A stretch of DNA of 64,000 bases from Rubellimicrobium sp. (lineage in GTDB: Bacteria; Pseudomonadota; Alphaproteobacteria; Rhodobacterales; Rhodobacteraceae): positions 1 to 64,000 of the forward strand of contig JACFNP010000014.1 in NCBI GenBank assembly GCA_019454835.1. The letters run 5' to 3'. Below, piece by piece: positions 36,971-45,806 of this stretch (its first letter is position 1; every line of letters starts with the position of its first letter). A program made the position numbers and the translations under genes. The notes under the pieces were generated by a model. It was given only the letters and a program-made list of their open reading frames with translations, was not told the origin of the DNA and searched no databases.

Positions 36971-36984
36971 TTGACCGGAATCAA
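36971..36984. promoter_or_regulatory. FNR/NnrR/Dnr-type binding site before nosR
   Basis: TTGACCGGAATCAA matches the FNR/CRP-family dyad TTGAT-N4-ATCAA at nine of ten conserved positions. The centre lies about 91 bp upstream of nosR (reverse strand) and 146 bp upstream of the divergent polyamine-type gene. Low-oxygen or NO control of nosRZDFYLX through FnrP/NnrR-like regulators is the expected use. The 237-bp divergent gap (36887-37123) holds no gene. Confidence 0.8.
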
Positions 36985-37123
36985 ACTCGGCAATTTTTTT
37001 CTGCGCTGCGGCACACCCCCCGCGCACACGCAGTTGACGCATCACGCCGCCGCGCGCATGATCCCGCGCAGGAACGGGCGCGGCAGCGTGATCCGTGATC
37101 CGCAATCGAACAGGGAGAACGAC

Positions 37124-38242
37124 ATGACCATGATGAAACGGCGCAGCCTGCTCAAGGCTGGCGCGGCCGCAACGCTGGCCGCGCCGTGGATCGGCAGCCG
37201 GGCCTTCGCGCAGGGGTCGTCCGGCGAGGTGAAGATTTTCGCCTGGGCAGGCTACATCAACGACGAGATGCTGGCGGCGTTTGAATCCGCGACCGGCATC
37301 AAGGCCAGCTTCACGCCCTACGGCACCAATGATGAATTGCTGAACCAGTTGCGCGCCAACAACGGCGCGGGCTTCGACGTGATCTGGCCGACCGTGGACC
37401 GGGTGCCCAACTACGTCGAATTCGGCCTCGTGCAGCCCATCGACGAATCGAAGGTCGAAGTGGCCCGCTGCCTGCCGTCGGCCTGGGAAAACTCGGCCAA
37501 GTTCGGCGCGGTCGTGGACGGCGCCCGCTATCAGGTGCCCTCCGACTGGGGCACCGAGGCGCTGGCCTTCGACAAGGAACAGGCGCCGATGGAATACGGC
37601 ACCGCCTCTTACGGCGACATCTGGAAGCCCGAGATGGCGGGCAAGGCCACCGTGCGCGCGCATTCCTCGCTCGTGGGTCTGGGCCTCTGGCTCGAGGCCG
37701 AGGGCAAGCTGCCGCGGCCGCTGCTCGATGCCTTTGCCGACCCCGATGCGCAGGTGGAAATCTTCGACGTGATCGTGGCCGAGGCCATCGCCCGCAAGGG
37801 CAACATCATGCAGTTCTGGAACAACGAGAACGAGGCCCAGGGCGCCTTCCGCGTCAATGGTGCCGCCATCGGCCAGACCTGGGATTCGACCGGCGCGGCG
37901 CTGGCCAAGGAGGGGCTGCCGGTGGGCTTCATCGCCCCGAAAGAGGGCGCGCTGGCGTGGATGGAGGGCATCTCGATCCCCGTGGGCGCCGAGAACGTCG
38001 ATCAGGCGTATGCCTTCATCAACTGGTTCCTTACCCCCGAAGCGGGCGCGATGTATTCCAACGCGACCTCGATCAACTCGACCGCCGTGGGCGCCGCCGA
38101 CCTGCTGTCCGCCGATGCGCAGCAGTTCTTCGCCGACGCCTATCCGGGCGACGCGCTGGACAAGCTGTGGTGGTGGCCGATCCAGGAAAACTGGTATGTC
38201 GCCAAGCGCAACGAGTATCAGGACAAGTTCCTCTCGGCCTGA
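37124..38242 (+). CDS. Polyamine-type ABC substrate-binding protein
   Basis: A 372-aa periplasmic binding protein of the PotD/PotF family. The N-terminus MTMMKRRSLLKAGAAATLAA is a Tat-like signal. VKIFAWAGYINDEMLAAFE and IKASFTPYGTNDELLNQL are the usual polyamine-binder openings, and the end has WWWPIQENWYVAKRN. ATG 37124 follows AGGGAGAA. ATPase and two permease genes follow, so this is the ligand-binding part of a complete importer. The exact ligand (putrescine, spermidine or another amine or organic acid) cannot be read. Confidence 0.9.
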   Translation: MTMMKRRSLLKAGAAATLAAPWIGSRAFAQGSSGEVKIFAWAGYINDEMLAAFESATGIKASFTPYGTNDELLNQLRANNGAGFDVIWPTVDRVPNYVEFGLVQPIDESKVEVARCLPSAWENSAKFGAVVDGARYQVPSDWGTEALAFDKEQAPMEYGTASYGDIWKPEMAGKATVRAHSSLVGLGLWLEAEGKLPRPLLDAFADPDAQVEIFDVIVAEAIARKGNIMQFWNNENEAQGAFRVNGAAIGQTWDSTGAALAKEGLPVGFIAPKEGALAWMEGISIPVGAENVDQAYAFINWFLTPEAGAMYSNATSINSTAVGAADLLSADAQQFFADAYPGDALDKLWWWPIQENWYVAKRNEYQDKFLSA

Positions 38243-38256
38243 TCCGGGCGCGTATC

Positions 38257-38278
38257 GGGGGGCGGGCGACCGCCCCCC
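38257..38278 (+). terminator. Intercistronic GNRA-capped hairpin
   Basis: GGGGGGCGG (38257-38265) and CCGCCCCCC (38270-38278) form a perfect 9-bp stem closed by a GCGA tetraloop and followed by TTCCT. It lies between the binding-protein gene and the ATPase gene. Such a structure commonly gives partial termination or protects the upstream mRNA, so that binding protein exceeds transporter subunits. Confidence 0.7.
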
Positions 38279-38307
38279 TTCCTGAATGGACCTGAACCGG
38301 AGGACGC

Positions 38308-39375
38308 ATGTCGCGCTCCGTCCAGCTTGACCGCGTGGGGATGACCTTCGGCACCACCCGCGCCGTCAGCGATGTGACCTTCACCGTCGAGGACGGCGAG
38401 TTCTTCTCGATCCTCGGACCTTCGGGCTGTGGCAAGACCACGCTTTTGCGCATCGTCGCGGGCTTCCTGCGTCCGACCGAGGGCACGGTCCTCATCGGCG
38501 GCCGCGACATGGCGGGGCTGGCGCCGAACAGGCGGCCGACGGCGATGATCTTCCAGTCGCTGGCGCTGTTCCCGCTGATGTCGGTCCGCGAAAACATCGC
38601 CTTCGGCCTCGAGGCGCGCGGTGTCGGCAAGGCCGAGCGCAGCCGCAAGGCCGACGAATTGCTCGACGTGGTCGCGCTGGGCGGCTTTGGCGACCGCAAG
38701 CCGGGCGAGCTGTCGGGCGGGCAGCGCCAGCGCGTCGCCATCGCCCGCGCGCTGGCGGTGGAACCCGACGTGCTGCTGCTGGACGAACCCTTGTCCGCGC
38801 TGGACCTGAAATTGCGCCAGCACATGCGCGCCGAACTGCGCGCCTTGCAAAAACGCACCGGCGTCACCTTCATCTACATCACCCACGACCAGGGCGAGGC
38901 GCTGGCGATGTCCGACCGCGTCGCGGTGATGAGCGCGGGTGTGGTCGAACAGATCGGCGCCCCGCAGGACCTCTATGCCAATCCGCAGACGCCCTTCGTC
39001 GCCGGTTTCGTGGGCGAGACCAACCGCATCGCCGGGCGGGTCGCGGCGCTTGCGGGCGGCATCGCCACCGTGGACACCGGCCTTGGCCCGATGCGCGGCC
39101 GCGCCGGGCCGGGGCTGGCCGAGGGGCAGGCGGTGAAACTCTACGTCCGCCCCGAGGCGCTGACGCCGGGCACCGGCGGCGAGAACAGCCTTGCCGCCCG
39201 CGTCGAGCGGGTCGATTTCGAGGGCGCCTTCGCGCTGGCGCACGGCCGCCTTGCCGATGGCGAGGAGATGATCGCCTCGATCCCGGCCACGCGGCTGGCG
39301 GACGCGCCCGGCATCGGCACCGAGGCGGCGTTCCATTTCGACACGGATCATGCCGTGGTGCTGGCCGATGCGTGA
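38308..39375 (+). CDS. Polyamine-type ABC transporter ATPase (PotA-like)
   Basis: A 355-aa ABC ATPase. Walker A is LGPSGCGKTTLLR near residue 38, the signature LSGGQRQRVAIARAL is near 138 and Walker B VLLLDEPLSALD is near 158. The C-terminal TOBE/MalK-type regulatory domain spans about 240-355. The layout is that of PotA/PotG. It overlaps the first permease gene by 8 bases. With the neighbouring binding protein and two permeases it forms a complete importer. Confidence 0.92.
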   Translation: MSRSVQLDRVGMTFGTTRAVSDVTFTVEDGEFFSILGPSGCGKTTLLRIVAGFLRPTEGTVLIGGRDMAGLAPNRRPTAMIFQSLALFPLMSVRENIAFGLEARGVGKAERSRKADELLDVVALGGFGDRKPGELSGGQRQRVAIARALAVEPDVLLLDEPLSALDLKLRQHMRAELRALQKRTGVTFIYITHDQGEALAMSDRVAVMSAGVVEQIGAPQDLYANPQTPFVAGFVGETNRIAGRVAALAGGIATVDTGLGPMRGRAGPGLAEGQAVKLYVRPEALTPGTGGENSLAARVERVDFEGAFALAHGRLADGEEMIASIPATRLADAPGIGTEAAFHFDTDHAVVLADA

Positions 39376-40249
39376 TCTGGTCCAGCGATTCGGCGGCAGC
39401 CTCACCACGGTTTTCGTGGCGCTGGTGCTGCTGTGGATGGTGGGCATGGTGCTGGCGCCGAACCTGCTGATGATCGACTACGCTTTGCGCCCGAACCTGC
39501 CGCCCGCCCAGATCGGCGGGCCGAACGATCACTATTCGCTGGCGAACTTCACCTATCTCGCGGGCGAGGCCACCCATCGCGCGATCTTCTTCAAGACGAT
39601 CTGGGCCTCGGCCATCGTCACCTTCGTGACCCTCGTGGTCTGCTATCCGCTGGCCTTCTGGCTGGCGCAGCGCGCCACCCCGGCGCAGGCGGGGCTGGCG
39701 ATCCTCGGCCTCGTCATCCCGTTCTGGATCAACGAGGTTCTGCGCACGCTGGCCTGGTATATCCTGCTGGCGTTCCGGGGGCCGCTGAACGCGGTGCTGC
39801 TGGCGCTGGGCCTGATCTCGGAACCCGTGCGCTGGGCCGGTGACGGCGGCGTGCTGGCGGCGATGACCTATGCCTACATCCTGTTCATGCTGTTCCCGAT
39901 CTACAATTCGATGGAAAGCCTTGAAGCCGCACAAATCGAGGCCGCGCGCGACCTTGGCGCGAAAAGCTGGCGCATCCACTGGCGGGTGGTGATCCCCCAC
40001 GCCAAGGCAGGCATCGCCACCGGCTGCGTGTTCACCTTCATGCTGGCAGCCGGGTCGTATATCGCGCCCTCGCTGCTGGGCTCGCCCGGAAGCCGCTGGT
40101 TCACGGAAATCATCTACAACTGGTTCTTCGAGGGCGGCGACTGGAATCGCGGCGCGGCCTATGCGCTGGTGCTGCTGGTGCTGTGCCTTGCGGTGGTGCT
40201 GGCGACGCTGAAACTGGCGCGGGTGAACCTCGCGGATGTGACGAAATGA
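39368..40249 (+). CDS. Polyamine-type ABC permease (PotB-like)
   Basis: A 293-aa inner-membrane permease with six hydrophobic helices. It carries the EAA loop EAAQIEAARDLGAKSWRIHWRVVIP near residue 190. The first periplasmic loop is long, as in PotB. ATG 39368 overlaps the ATPase stop and its own stop overlaps the next start (ATGA), so translation is coupled throughout. Confidence 0.92.
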   Translation: MRDLVQRFGGSLTTVFVALVLLWMVGMVLAPNLLMIDYALRPNLPPAQIGGPNDHYSLANFTYLAGEATHRAIFFKTIWASAIVTFVTLVVCYPLAFWLAQRATPAQAGLAILGLVIPFWINEVLRTLAWYILLAFRGPLNAVLLALGLISEPVRWAGDGGVLAAMTYAYILFMLFPIYNSMESLEAAQIEAARDLGAKSWRIHWRVVIPHAKAGIATGCVFTFMLAAGSYIAPSLLGSPGSRWFTEIIYNWFFEGGDWNRGAAYALVLLVLCLAVVLATLKLARVNLADVTK

Positions 40250-41049
40250 GCGCGGGCCGCCTGTCCCGCGTGGTGTTCGGCGTCTATCTGACGCTGTTCT
40301 TCGTCTACCTGTTCGCGCCGCTTCTGGTGATGAGCGCCGCGACCTTCAACACCAGCCGCTTCCCGACCGTGATCCCGTGGCAGGGCTTCACGCTGAGCTG
40401 GTTCGTCGAACTGTGGCGCGACGGCGCGATGTGGCGTTCGGTGCGGGTGTCGATCGTGGTGGCGTTCTTCGTGGTGCTGGTCGCGGTGCCGGTCGGCACC
40501 GCCGCCGCGCTGGTGCTGACCTCGGTGCACGAACGGGCGAGGGGGGTGCTTTACGGCTTCATGGTCTCGCCGCTGCTGACGCCGGGCGTGGTGGTCGGCA
40601 TCGCCACGCTGATCCTGTGGCGGCAGGTGGGTGTCGGCGGCGGGATCTTTCTCATCATCCTCGCGCAATCCAGCTTCATCGCCTGCTATGTCATGCTGAT
40701 GGTGGCGGCGCGGCTGCAACGCTTCGACCGCACCCAGGAGGAGGCGGCGCTGGGGCTGGGCGCGTCGAAATTCATGGTGTTCCGCCGCGTGTTGCTGCCG
40801 TTCCTGCGCCCCGCGCTGATCGCGGCGGCGTTTCTGGCGGTGCTGCAGTCGTTCGAGAACTACAACACGACGCTCTTCGTGCGCGGGCTGGACACGCCGC
40901 TGACGATCTTCATTGCGTCGAAAGTGCGCACCGGCCTGACGCCTGCGGTGAACGCGCTGGCGCTGGCGATGATCGCGCTGACGGTGCTGGGCGCGCTGGC
41001 CTACGAGATATTCCGCCATCGCCAGAAGGCCCGCGCGACTGCGGGCTGA
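40246..41049 (+). CDS. Polyamine-type ABC permease (PotC-like)
   Basis: A 267-aa permease with six helices and the EAA loop EEAALGLGASKFMVFRRVLLP near residue 165. Length and form fit PotC/PotI. ATG 40246 overlaps the previous stop by 4 bases. It is the last gene of the transporter operon and ends 13 bases from the convergent CPBP gene. Confidence 0.92.
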   Translation: MSAGRLSRVVFGVYLTLFFVYLFAPLLVMSAATFNTSRFPTVIPWQGFTLSWFVELWRDGAMWRSVRVSIVVAFFVVLVAVPVGTAAALVLTSVHERARGVLYGFMVSPLLTPGVVVGIATLILWRQVGVGGGIFLIILAQSSFIACYVMLMVAARLQRFDRTQEEAALGLGASKFMVFRRVLLPFLRPALIAAAFLAVLQSFENYNTTLFVRGLDTPLTIFIASKVRTGLTPAVNALALAMIALTVLGALAYEIFRHRQKARATAG

Positions 41050-41062
41050 ACCTGCGCGCCGC

Positions 41063-41686
41063 TCAGGTCGCCCCTGGCCAGTTGCGCGCCGCGATGTCGG
41101 CGAAGGCGAAGAGGTTGAAGGCCACATGCGCGGCGATGCCGGGGCCAAGCACCCCGGTTCGCAGCCGCAACGCCATCCACACCGCGCCCATGGCCGCCGC
41201 GCCGATGACCAGCCCTGCGGTGCCTGCCGGGCTTGCGAGGCCGCGCGCGAATCCCCAGCTCACATGCCACAGCGCGAACAGCGCCCAGGCGACTACCATC
41301 CCCTCGCGGTCGGGGGCGGGGAGAAGGGCGCCGCGCCAGAACATTTCTTCCGCCGTGCCGTTGACCAGCGCCATCACGGCCACCGGAACCAGCAGGATCG
41401 CCGGAAAGCCGCTGTCGCCCAGCACCCCCAGCGCCAGCCAGGCCATCGCCACCACCGGCACGAAGGCCAGCGCCGCCAGCAGGCGCGGCGGGCGGGCATG
41501 GGCCAGCAGCGCCGCGCGATCCGCCCCCGACAACGCCCGCCACGCCAGCGCGCCGATCAGCGCCCAGTACAGCACCAGCGCCGCGACGACGCCGGGCAGG
41601 GGGCCTGCCCAGCGTGTCAGCCAGTGGACCAGCCCCGCGAACACCGGCAGCGCCCCCAGCATGACAAGGGCCAGCCGCCAGTCCAT
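41063..41686 (-). CDS. CPBP-family intramembrane metalloprotease
   Basis: A 207-aa membrane protein with about six to eight hydrophobic helices. The CPBP (Abi/CAAX) motifs are present: EEMFWRG near residue 114 (motif 1, EExxxR), FALWHVSW near 138 (motif 2, FxxxH) and HVAFNLFAF near 190 (motif 3, HxxxN). Family members act as CAAX-like or regulated intramembrane proteases. The substrate is unknown. Its ATG shares the T of the universal stress protein stop (TGATG), so the two are co-translated. Confidence 0.85.
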   Translation of the reverse strand: MDWRLALVMLGALPVFAGLVHWLTRWAGPLPGVVAALVLYWALIGALAWRALSGADRAALLAHARPPRLLAALAFVPVVAMAWLALGVLGDSGFPAILLVPVAVMALVNGTAEEMFWRGALLPAPDREGMVVAWALFALWHVSWGFARGLASPAGTAGLVIGAAAMGAVWMALRLRTGVLGPGIAAHVAFNLFAFADIAARNWPGAT

Positions 41687-42141
41687 CAGGTGATTTCCTC
41701 GAGCCGCTCCTTGCTCATGTCGCCCGGCACGATGGTGATCGGCACCGGCAGGGTGCTCACCTGCCGCATGAGCGTGGCGACCAGCGCCCCCGGCCCCTTG
41801 CGGTCGCCCCCGGCGCCCAGGACCAGAATCCCGATCTCGGAATCGTCGCTGATCTGGGCAAGGATTTCGGCCACGATCTCGCCCTCGCGGATGACCAGTT
41901 CCGGGCTGACCCCGTGCTTGTCGCGCATCCATTTCGAGAACACCTCGAAATGCACGGTGATGCGCTCGCGCGCCTCGGCGCGCATGACCTCGGCCACACC
42001 GGCCCACTGGTCGAAATCCTCGGGGTCGATGACGGCGAGAATCTGCACCGCCGCGCCGGTATGCCCCGCCCGCATCGCCGCAAAGCGCATGGCGTTGAGA
42101 CATTCGCGGCTGTCGTCGAGGACGACGAGAAACTTGCGCAT
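41686..42141 (-). CDS. Universal stress protein, UspA family
   Basis: A 151-aa USP-domain protein. It starts MRKFLVVLDDSRECLNAMR, typical of the fold, and has VIDPEDFDQW and the ATP-loop-like LGAGGDRKGPGALVATLM near residue 115-130 (the common form is G-2x-G-9x-G-S/T). The residue after the last Gly here departs from the strict ATP-binding motif. It is coupled to the CPBP protease gene. A stress or low-oxygen role is plausible but not shown. Confidence 0.85.
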   Translation of the reverse strand: MRKFLVVLDDSRECLNAMRFAAMRAGHTGAAVQILAVIDPEDFDQWAGVAEVMRAEARERITVHFEVFSKWMRDKHGVSPELVIREGEIVAEILAQISDDSEIGILVLGAGGDRKGPGALVATLMRQVSTLPVPITIVPGDMSKERLEEIT

Positions 42142-42268
42142 GATTTCTGCCCCGTGTCTTTCGCGCGATTGTGGCCGAAGGGGCGGCGGCTGTGCAAGGA
42201 CTGTTGCATCGCCGACCGCAAGCACCCGTCGGCGCGCGTGAAGCCGAAGTCATCCGCCGGGTGCGGGG

Positions 42269-42407
42269 GCAGCGTGGATTGCCATGTCGGCTTTCGCCGC
42301 CTCGCAATGACGGCAGTTCTTGTCATTGCGAGGCGAAGCCGCAGCAACCCCGACCGCTCGCGCGCAACATCGGGGTGCTTCGTCGCCTGCGGCTCCTCGC
42401 GGGTGAC
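42269..42407 (-). repeat. Partial plus complete palindromic core element
   Basis: A complete core at 42322-42407 is in reverse orientation (its long arm ends CTCCTCGCGGGTGAC on the right). Directly upstream, 42269-42311 looks like the right half of a second, decayed copy ending GCCTCGCAATGAC. Together they take up about half of the 285-bp gap between the universal stress protein gene and the trpS 3' end; no gene is seen in the rest. Confidence 0.75.
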
Positions 42408-42426
42408 GGGGAGTGCGTGCCCGGCT

Positions 42427-43446
42427 TCAGCCGCGCAGCAGGCCGACGATGTCGTAGGTCTGCTTCAGGATCGGCGCCGCGATCTCGCGGGCGCGTTCGG
42501 CGCCGCGTCCGAGGATGCGGTCGATCTCGGCGCGGTCGCCCATCAGGCGGGCCATTTCGGCGCTGACCGGCGCCAGCCGTTCGACCGCCAGATCGGCGAG
42601 CGCGGGCTTGAACACCCCCCAGCCCGCGCCCGGATATTGCGCCAGCACCGCCTCGGGGGTGATGTCCGCCAGCCCGGCATAAATCTCGACGAGGTTCTTC
42701 GCCTCGGGCCGCCCCGTCAGGCCCGCGGCGGTCTCGGGCAGGGGTTCGGCATCGGTGCGTGCCTTGCGGAATTTCCGCGCGATGGCGTCGGCGTCGTCGG
42801 TCATGTTGATCCGCTCCATGTCGGATTCGCCCGATTTCGACATCTTCTTCGTGCCGTCGCGCAGGTTCATCACCCGCATCGCCGGGCCTTCGATCACCGG
42901 CTGCGTCTCGGGGAAGAAGTCGATCCCGAAGTCGTGGTTGAACTTCTGGGCGATGTCGCGGGTCAGCTCGACATGCTGCTTCTGGTCCTCGCCGACCGGC
43001 ACATGGGTGGCGTGGTAAAGCAGGATATCGGCGGCCATCAGCGAGGGATAGGCGAACAGGCCCAGACTCTGGGCCTCGGCGTTCTTTCCGGACTTCTCCT
43101 TCCACTGCGTCATGCGGTTCATCCAGCCCATCCGGGCGACGCAGTTGAAGATCCAGCCCAGCTCCGCGTGCTCGCTGACCTGCGCCTGATTGAAGAGGAC
43201 GGAGCGTTCGGGGTCGATCCCGGCGGCCAGAAACCCCGCCGCCACCTCGCGCGTCGCATCGGCCAGATGCGCCGGGTCCTGCCAGACGGTGATCGCGTGC
43301 AGGTCGACGACGCAGTAGATCGTCTCGAAGTCGGTATCCTGATAGGCCACGAAGCGCTTGATCGCGCCGAGATAGTTGCCAAGCGTCAGCCCGCCCGAAG
43401 GCTTGATGCCGGAAAAGACACGGGGGGTAAACTTCTGGTCGGTCAT
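42427..43446 (-). CDS. trpS: Tryptophanyl-tRNA synthetase
   Basis: A 339-aa class I aminoacyl-tRNA synthetase that charges tRNA-Trp. The HIGH-like signature is [15 protein letters not shown] near residue 16, and the KMSKS loop is [11 protein letters not shown] near 205. [20 protein letters not shown] and [11 protein letters not shown] are also conserved. Full length. It is divergent from the rhomboid-like gene. Confidence 0.96.
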   Translation of the reverse strand: MTDQKFTPRVFSGIKPSGGLTLGNYLGAIKRFVAYQDTDFETIYCVVDLHAITVWQDPAHLADATREVAAGFLAAGIDPERSVLFNQAQVSEHAELGWIFNCVARMGWMNRMTQWKEKSGKNAEAQSLGLFAYPSLMAADILLYHATHVPVGEDQKQHVELTRDIAQKFNHDFGIDFFPETQPVIEGPAMRVMNLRDGTKKMSKSGESDMERINMTDDADAIARKFRKARTDAEPLPETAAGLTGRPEAKNLVEIYAGLADITPEAVLAQYPGAGWGVFKPALADLAVERLAPVSAEMARLMGDRAEIDRILGRGAERAREIAAPILKQTYDIVGLLRG

Positions 43447-43527
43447 GCTCGGCCCTTGGGGAAATGCTGTGGCAATGCGCGCCCGGCGGGCTTAGCCATG
43501 GGGCGAAAGCAGGTCAAGGAACAGCCC

Positions 43528-44238
43528 ATGCCACAAGGCCGCCGATCCGCCAGCCCGTTCAACGCCATATCGCCGGTGGTGCTGGCGCTTGCCGCCGTCA
43601 TGACGGTGATCGAGCTGGGGTTCATGCTCGGCGCCTCGGGCGTCATCGGCGGTCGCGCGGGCATCGGCTGGCGCATGGCGGCGATCCAGGACTGGGGCTT
43701 CTCGCCGCTGGTCTGGGACCAGGTCGTGACCTGGGGCAACACCGCCCCGCGCCTGCTGGCGCGGTTCGTCACCTATGCCTTCGTCCACGGCTCGTTCACC
43801 CATGCGCTGTTCGCGGTGGCGATGCTGCTCGCGCTGGGCAAGTTCGTGGGCGACGTGTTCCGTCCATGGGCGGTGCTGGCGGTGTTTCTGGGCGGGGTGC
43901 TCACCGGCGCGGTGGTCTTTGCGCTGGTCATGCCGCCGCAGCGCTATCTGTTCGGCGCCTATCCCGGCGTCTATGCGCTGATCGGCGCCTTCACCTGGAT
44001 ACTCTGGGCGGGTCTCGGCGCGCGCGGGCTGAACCGGCTGGCGGCGTTCCGGCTGATCGGCTTCCTGCTGGTGCTGCAACTGGCCTTCGCCGCCATCGGC
44101 CCGCTGATCGGCGGCAGCGGCGTCGACCTGGGGTTCATTGCCGAACTGGCAAGTTTCGCCATGGGCTTCGCGCTGTCGGTGGTGGTGTCGCCCGGCGGCT
44201 TTCGCGCCCTGCAGGCCCGGTTGCGCAGCCGCAACTGA
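43528..44238 (+). CDS. Rhomboid-fold membrane protein lacking catalytic residues
   Basis: A 236-aa protein with six predicted membrane helices in a rhomboid arrangement. ATG 43528 is preceded by AAGGA (43516-43520). Active rhomboids use a Ser in GxSG and a His in the last helix. Here the matching sites read FGAYPGVYALIG (Ser replaced by Tyr) and ELASFAMGFAL (His replaced by Phe). The usual HxxxN of helix 2 reads HALFA. It therefore looks like a pseudoprotease, perhaps a membrane-protein chaperone like iRhoms and Derlins. It is divergent from trpS and convergent with murJ. Confidence 0.8.
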   Translation: MPQGRRSASPFNAISPVVLALAAVMTVIELGFMLGASGVIGGRAGIGWRMAAIQDWGFSPLVWDQVVTWGNTAPRLLARFVTYAFVHGSFTHALFAVAMLLALGKFVGDVFRPWAVLAVFLGGVLTGAVVFALVMPPQRYLFGAYPGVYALIGAFTWILWAGLGARGLNRLAAFRLIGFLLVLQLAFAAIGPLIGGSGVDLGFIAELASFAMGFALSVVVSPGGFRALQARLRSRN

Positions 44239-44259
44239 CCGGGCGGGCGCGGCGCCCCC

Positions 44260-45804
44260 TCAGCCGCGCCGCATCGCCCGGCGCAATTCGTCGGGCCGGA
44301 ACGCCCCCAGCGCGAATCCTGCAGCAAAATAGACCGCCGCCCCCGTCGCCACCAGCAGCGCCAGCGCCCCGTAGCGCCAGCCGGGCACCAGCAGCCAGCC
44401 GTCGAGGCCCACCGCCAGCCCGCGCAGCACCAGCACCATCGCCCCCGCCGCCGCCACGATCCGCCACAGCCGCGCCCGCAGCCGGGCGTCGGTCTGCGCC
44501 GCCTCGCCCAGCCCGCGCGACCCCAGCCACAAAAGCCCCGCCATCGCCCAGGCGGAAAGAGTCATCCCCCAGGCCGCCGCCGACCAGCCGATCACCAGCC
44601 CCAGCCCCAGCGCGACGCCGACATTCATCACCATGGCGACCAGCGCATAGCGGAACGGGCGCCGCGTATCCTCGCGGGCATAGAACAGCGGCTGGAGCAC
44701 CTTCTGCAGCACGAAGGCGGGCAGCCCCGCGCCGTAGATCGCGAGCGCAAGCGCCGTCGCCTCGGCATCCGCGGCCCCGAACGCCCCGCGCCCGTAAAGC
44801 ACCGAGACCAGCGGCCAGGCGATCGCCATCAGCGCCGCCGCCGCCGGGATCGTCAGCGCGAAGGCGAATTCCGCCGCCCGGTTCAGCGCATCTCGCCCGC
44901 CCGCGACATCGCCCGCGCCCAGCCGCCGCGACAGTTCCGGCAGCAGCACCGTGCCGACCGCGACGCCGACGACGCCCAGCGGCAGTTGATACAGCCGGTC
45001 GGCATAGACCAGCCACGACACCGCGCCCTCGGTATAGCTGGCGATCTGCCGCCCGACGATCAGGTTGACCTGCACCACGCCGCCCGACAGCACCACCGGC
45101 GCCGCGATCACCAGCAGGCGCCGCACCTCGGGCGTAAGCCGTGGCCGGGTCAGGCGCGGCGCATAGCCCAGCCGCGCCGCCGCCGCCCACATGAAGCCGA
45201 ACTGCACCACCCCGGTGACCGGCACCGTCCACGACAGCGCCAGCCCCATGTCCCAGCCCGCCAGATGCGCGAGCAGCATCGCCGCGATGAACATGAGATT
45301 CATCAGCACCGGCACCGCTGCGGCTTCGGTGAACCGCCCGTGGCTGTTCATGATGCCCGAGATCAGCGCGACGAGCGAGATGAACAGGATATAGACGAAG
45401 GTGATGCGCCCGTAGCCCACCGCCAGATCGAAGCGCGCGTCGCCCGCAAAGCCGCTCGCCATCGCCCAGACCAGCAGCGGCATCAGCAGCGTGCCCAGCG
45501 CGGCGAACAGCACCAGCACCGCCGACAGCCCCGAAAAGGCGTCGCGGGCGAAGGCGTCGGCATCCTCGCGCGATTCCAGCTTGCGCGCGTAAAGCGGCAC
45601 GAAGGCCATGTTGAACGCGCCTTCGGCAAAGAAGCGCCGGAACATGTTGGGCAGCGAGAAGGCCACGTTGAAGGCATCGGCCATCGCCCCGGTGCCGAGG
45701 AAGCCCGCGATCATCACGTCGCGCAGGAATCCCGCGCCGCGCGACAGCAGCGTCCACAGCCCCACGGTGACGACCCCGCGAATGAGGCGGATCGGTTCGG
45801 CCAC
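44260..45804 (-). CDS. murJ: Lipid II flippase MurJ
   Basis: A 514-aa polytopic protein of the MVF/MATE superfamily, with about 14 helices, that flips lipid II to the periplasm. Typical segments are LLSRGAGFLRDVMIAGFLG, FNVAFSLPNMFRRFFAEGAFN and FYAREDTRRPFRYALVAM. GTG 45804 is the probable start, with AGGA six bases upstream; it overlaps no coding part of glnD, whose stop is at 45807-45809. The much longer open frame upstream is antisense-phase to glnD and is not used. Confidence 0.94.
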   Translation of the reverse strand: MAEPIRLIRGVVTVGLWTLLSRGAGFLRDVMIAGFLGTGAMADAFNVAFSLPNMFRRFFAEGAFNMAFVPLYARKLESREDADAFARDAFSGLSAVLVLFAALGTLLMPLLVWAMASGFAGDARFDLAVGYGRITFVYILFISLVALISGIMNSHGRFTEAAAVPVLMNLMFIAAMLLAHLAGWDMGLALSWTVPVTGVVQFGFMWAAAARLGYAPRLTRPRLTPEVRRLLVIAAPVVLSGGVVQVNLIVGRQIASYTEGAVSWLVYADRLYQLPLGVVGVAVGTVLLPELSRRLGAGDVAGGRDALNRAAEFAFALTIPAAAALMAIAWPLVSVLYGRGAFGAADAEATALALAIYGAGLPAFVLQKVLQPLFYAREDTRRPFRYALVAMVMNVGVALGLGLVIGWSAAAWGMTLSAWAMAGLLWLGSRGLGEAAQTDARLRARLWRIVAAAGAMVLVLRGLAVGLDGWLLVPGWRYGALALLVATGAAVYFAAGFALGAFRPDELRRAMRRG

Positions 45805-45806
45805 TG

